NCBI GenBank assembly: GCA_003246805.1
Contig: QKDG01000167.1
Coordinates: 1 to 15,199, forward strand
DNA from: Clostridia bacterium
Lineage (GTDB): Bacteria > Bacillota > Clostridia > Oscillospirales > Ruminococcaceae
DNA: 15,199 nt
Direction: 5' to 3'
This document shows positions 14,249 through 15,199 of this stretch, in pieces (position 1 is the first letter of the stretch; every line of letters starts with the position of its first letter). A program made the translations under genes and the position numbers. The notes beneath the pieces were generated by a model. That model saw only the letters and a program-made list of their open reading frames with translations. It had not been told where the DNA came from and made no database searches.

Positions 14249-15199
14249 TTTTAAAATTTTTAGCACAAAAAATGATTTTCTGCTAAGAATATATGCGATA
14301 ATTCTTGCAATACTTATATGGTTTATAATGTCGATAACATTATATCCCACTATTACCAAAACTATCAGCAATATTCCTTTAATGGAAATTGATACAACAG
14401 GGACAAGCGCACAGGATTATCAGCTGACACCAATAAATCTTAAAGATACAAACATCAGCGTTCAGATTTCTGGTATGAGATATGATATTGGCAACTTGTC
14501 TTCTGAGGATATTGAGGCTTATGTTGATGTAGACGGTGTAAATTCGCCCGGCGAATATGTTCTTGATGTGAAAATTAAATCAAAATCTGGCACGAGCTTT
14601 GACATTAATGAGATAAGCCCCAAGACCGTAAAAGTCACCTTTGACAATCTTGTGGAAAAAAGCTTTACGGTTGAACCACAGGCAACTAATATAACTGCTG
14701 CCTCAGGCTATTTGATGGAACCTGTGAGTGCTATTCCACAAACAATAAAAATTTCTGGCCCAAAACAGGAAATCGAAAAAATAACAAGGGTTGTCGTTAA
14801 AACAGATTTGGAACAGCAACTGAGCGAATCATTTAGCACTGCTGAAACTGACATTGTATTATATAATGGCGACACTGTTATAGATAAGGACCCTTATACT
14901 TTTGAAACCGAAGATTTGACACTTTCTATACCGATATACATGCAAAAGACTTTGCCATTATCTTTGCAGATTCAGAATACGCCAAGGAATTTTGATTTAA
15001 CTTCGCTAAAATATAGCATGAGTGAGTCAGATATTGAAATAGCGGCACCAAACACATTAATTAAGGATTTGGGCAACATTCATCTTGGTTATCTTGATAT
15101 CAGTACCATTGACATTGGTTCAAGCTTTGAGTTCCCCGTATTGCTTGAAAACAACTATAAAAACTTATCTGGGTTTGATAAAGTTAAGGTTGATTTTAG
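14235..15199 (+). CDS. cdaR: YbbR-domain regulator CdaR, 3' end beyond the window
   Basis: CdaR is the membrane-anchored extracytoplasmic partner that modulates CdaA. The frame is open from ATG 14235 to the window edge (321 complete codons plus 2 bases), so the gene is partial. AAGGTG lies 7 bases before the start, which overlaps cdaA by 14 bases. After a short basic start, one hydrophobic helix occupies about residues 17-37 (RIYAIILAILIWFIMSI), placing the rest outside the cell. The ectodomain is built of YbbR repeats of roughly 80-90 residues: motifs such as ISPKTVKVTFDNLVEK and the following TVEPQ, and AIPQTIKISGPK, mark repeat boundaries, with a third and the start of a fourth repeat before the edge. 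Confidence 0.92.
   Translation, partial: MKKNSFKIFSTKNDFLLRIYAIILAILIWFIMSITLYPTITKTISNIPLMEIDTTGTSAQDYQLTPINLKDTNISVQISGMRYDIGNLSSEDIEAYVDVDGVNSPGEYVLDVKIKSKSGTSFDINEISPKTVKVTFDNLVEKSFTVEPQATNITAASGYLMEPVSAIPQTIKISGPKQEIEKITRVVVKTDLEQQLSESFSTAETDIVLYNGDTVIDKDPYTFETEDLTLSIPIYMQKTLPLSLQIQNTPRNFDLTSLKYSMSESDIEIAAPNTLIKDLGNIHLGYLDISTIDIGSSFEFPVLLENNYKNLSGFDKVKVDF

Overview
The window looks like ordinary chromosome from a low-GC anaerobic Firmicute, most likely class Clostridia and probably an Oscillospiraceae/Ruminococcaceae-type gut bacterium. This rests on the AT-rich sequence, strong AGGAGG-type ribosome sites, a ruvC-ruvA-ruvB cluster (Bacilli usually lack RuvC), the DEP/MEP isoprenoid genes ispD-ispF, a cdaA-cdaR pair and a DUF5711-like protein. 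Placement below class is inference. No mobile element, CRISPR array, tRNA or rRNA was seen. No stretch over 300 bases lacks a gene; the longest gap, 9393-9545, is a divergent promoter region.

Left arm (positions 9392 down to 1, minus strand): one long, tightly packed gene string reads leftward from a strong promoter at 9440-9468. The order is ruvC, ruvA, ruvB (Holliday-junction processing), a small lipoprotein of unknown role, glmM (cell-wall precursor), a PF10672-type SAM methyltransferase, ecfA1-ecfA2-ecfT (shared energising module of ECF vitamin transporters), truA (tRNA pseudouridine synthase), a membrane-anchored DUF5711-like protein split by a frameshift, and the first 26 codons of a probable CvpA-family membrane protein. 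Gaps are about 35 bases or less and several stops and starts overlap.

Right arm (9546 to 15199, plus strand): a second strong promoter (9478-9506), back to back with the first, drives pheA (chorismate mutase/prephenate dehydratase), ispD and ispF. After an 88-base gap comes a two-gene unit: a 76-residue DUF3343 (putative Se/S carrier-like) protein and a class V aminotransferase of the cysteine desulfurase/selenocysteine lyase type. After a 91-base gap with its own likely promoter come cdaA (diadenylate cyclase) and cdaR (YbbR-domain regulator, running off the window edge).

Most of the window is housekeeping. The points worth a second look are: an EcfT gene whose conserved N-terminus can only begin at a non-canonical ATA or ATT codon directly after the ecfA2 stop; a clean one-base frameshift in the DUF5711 gene; a near-palindromic 14-base element present twice in the divergent control region; the separation of glmM from cdaA-cdaR; and the DUF3343/cysteine desulfurase pair.
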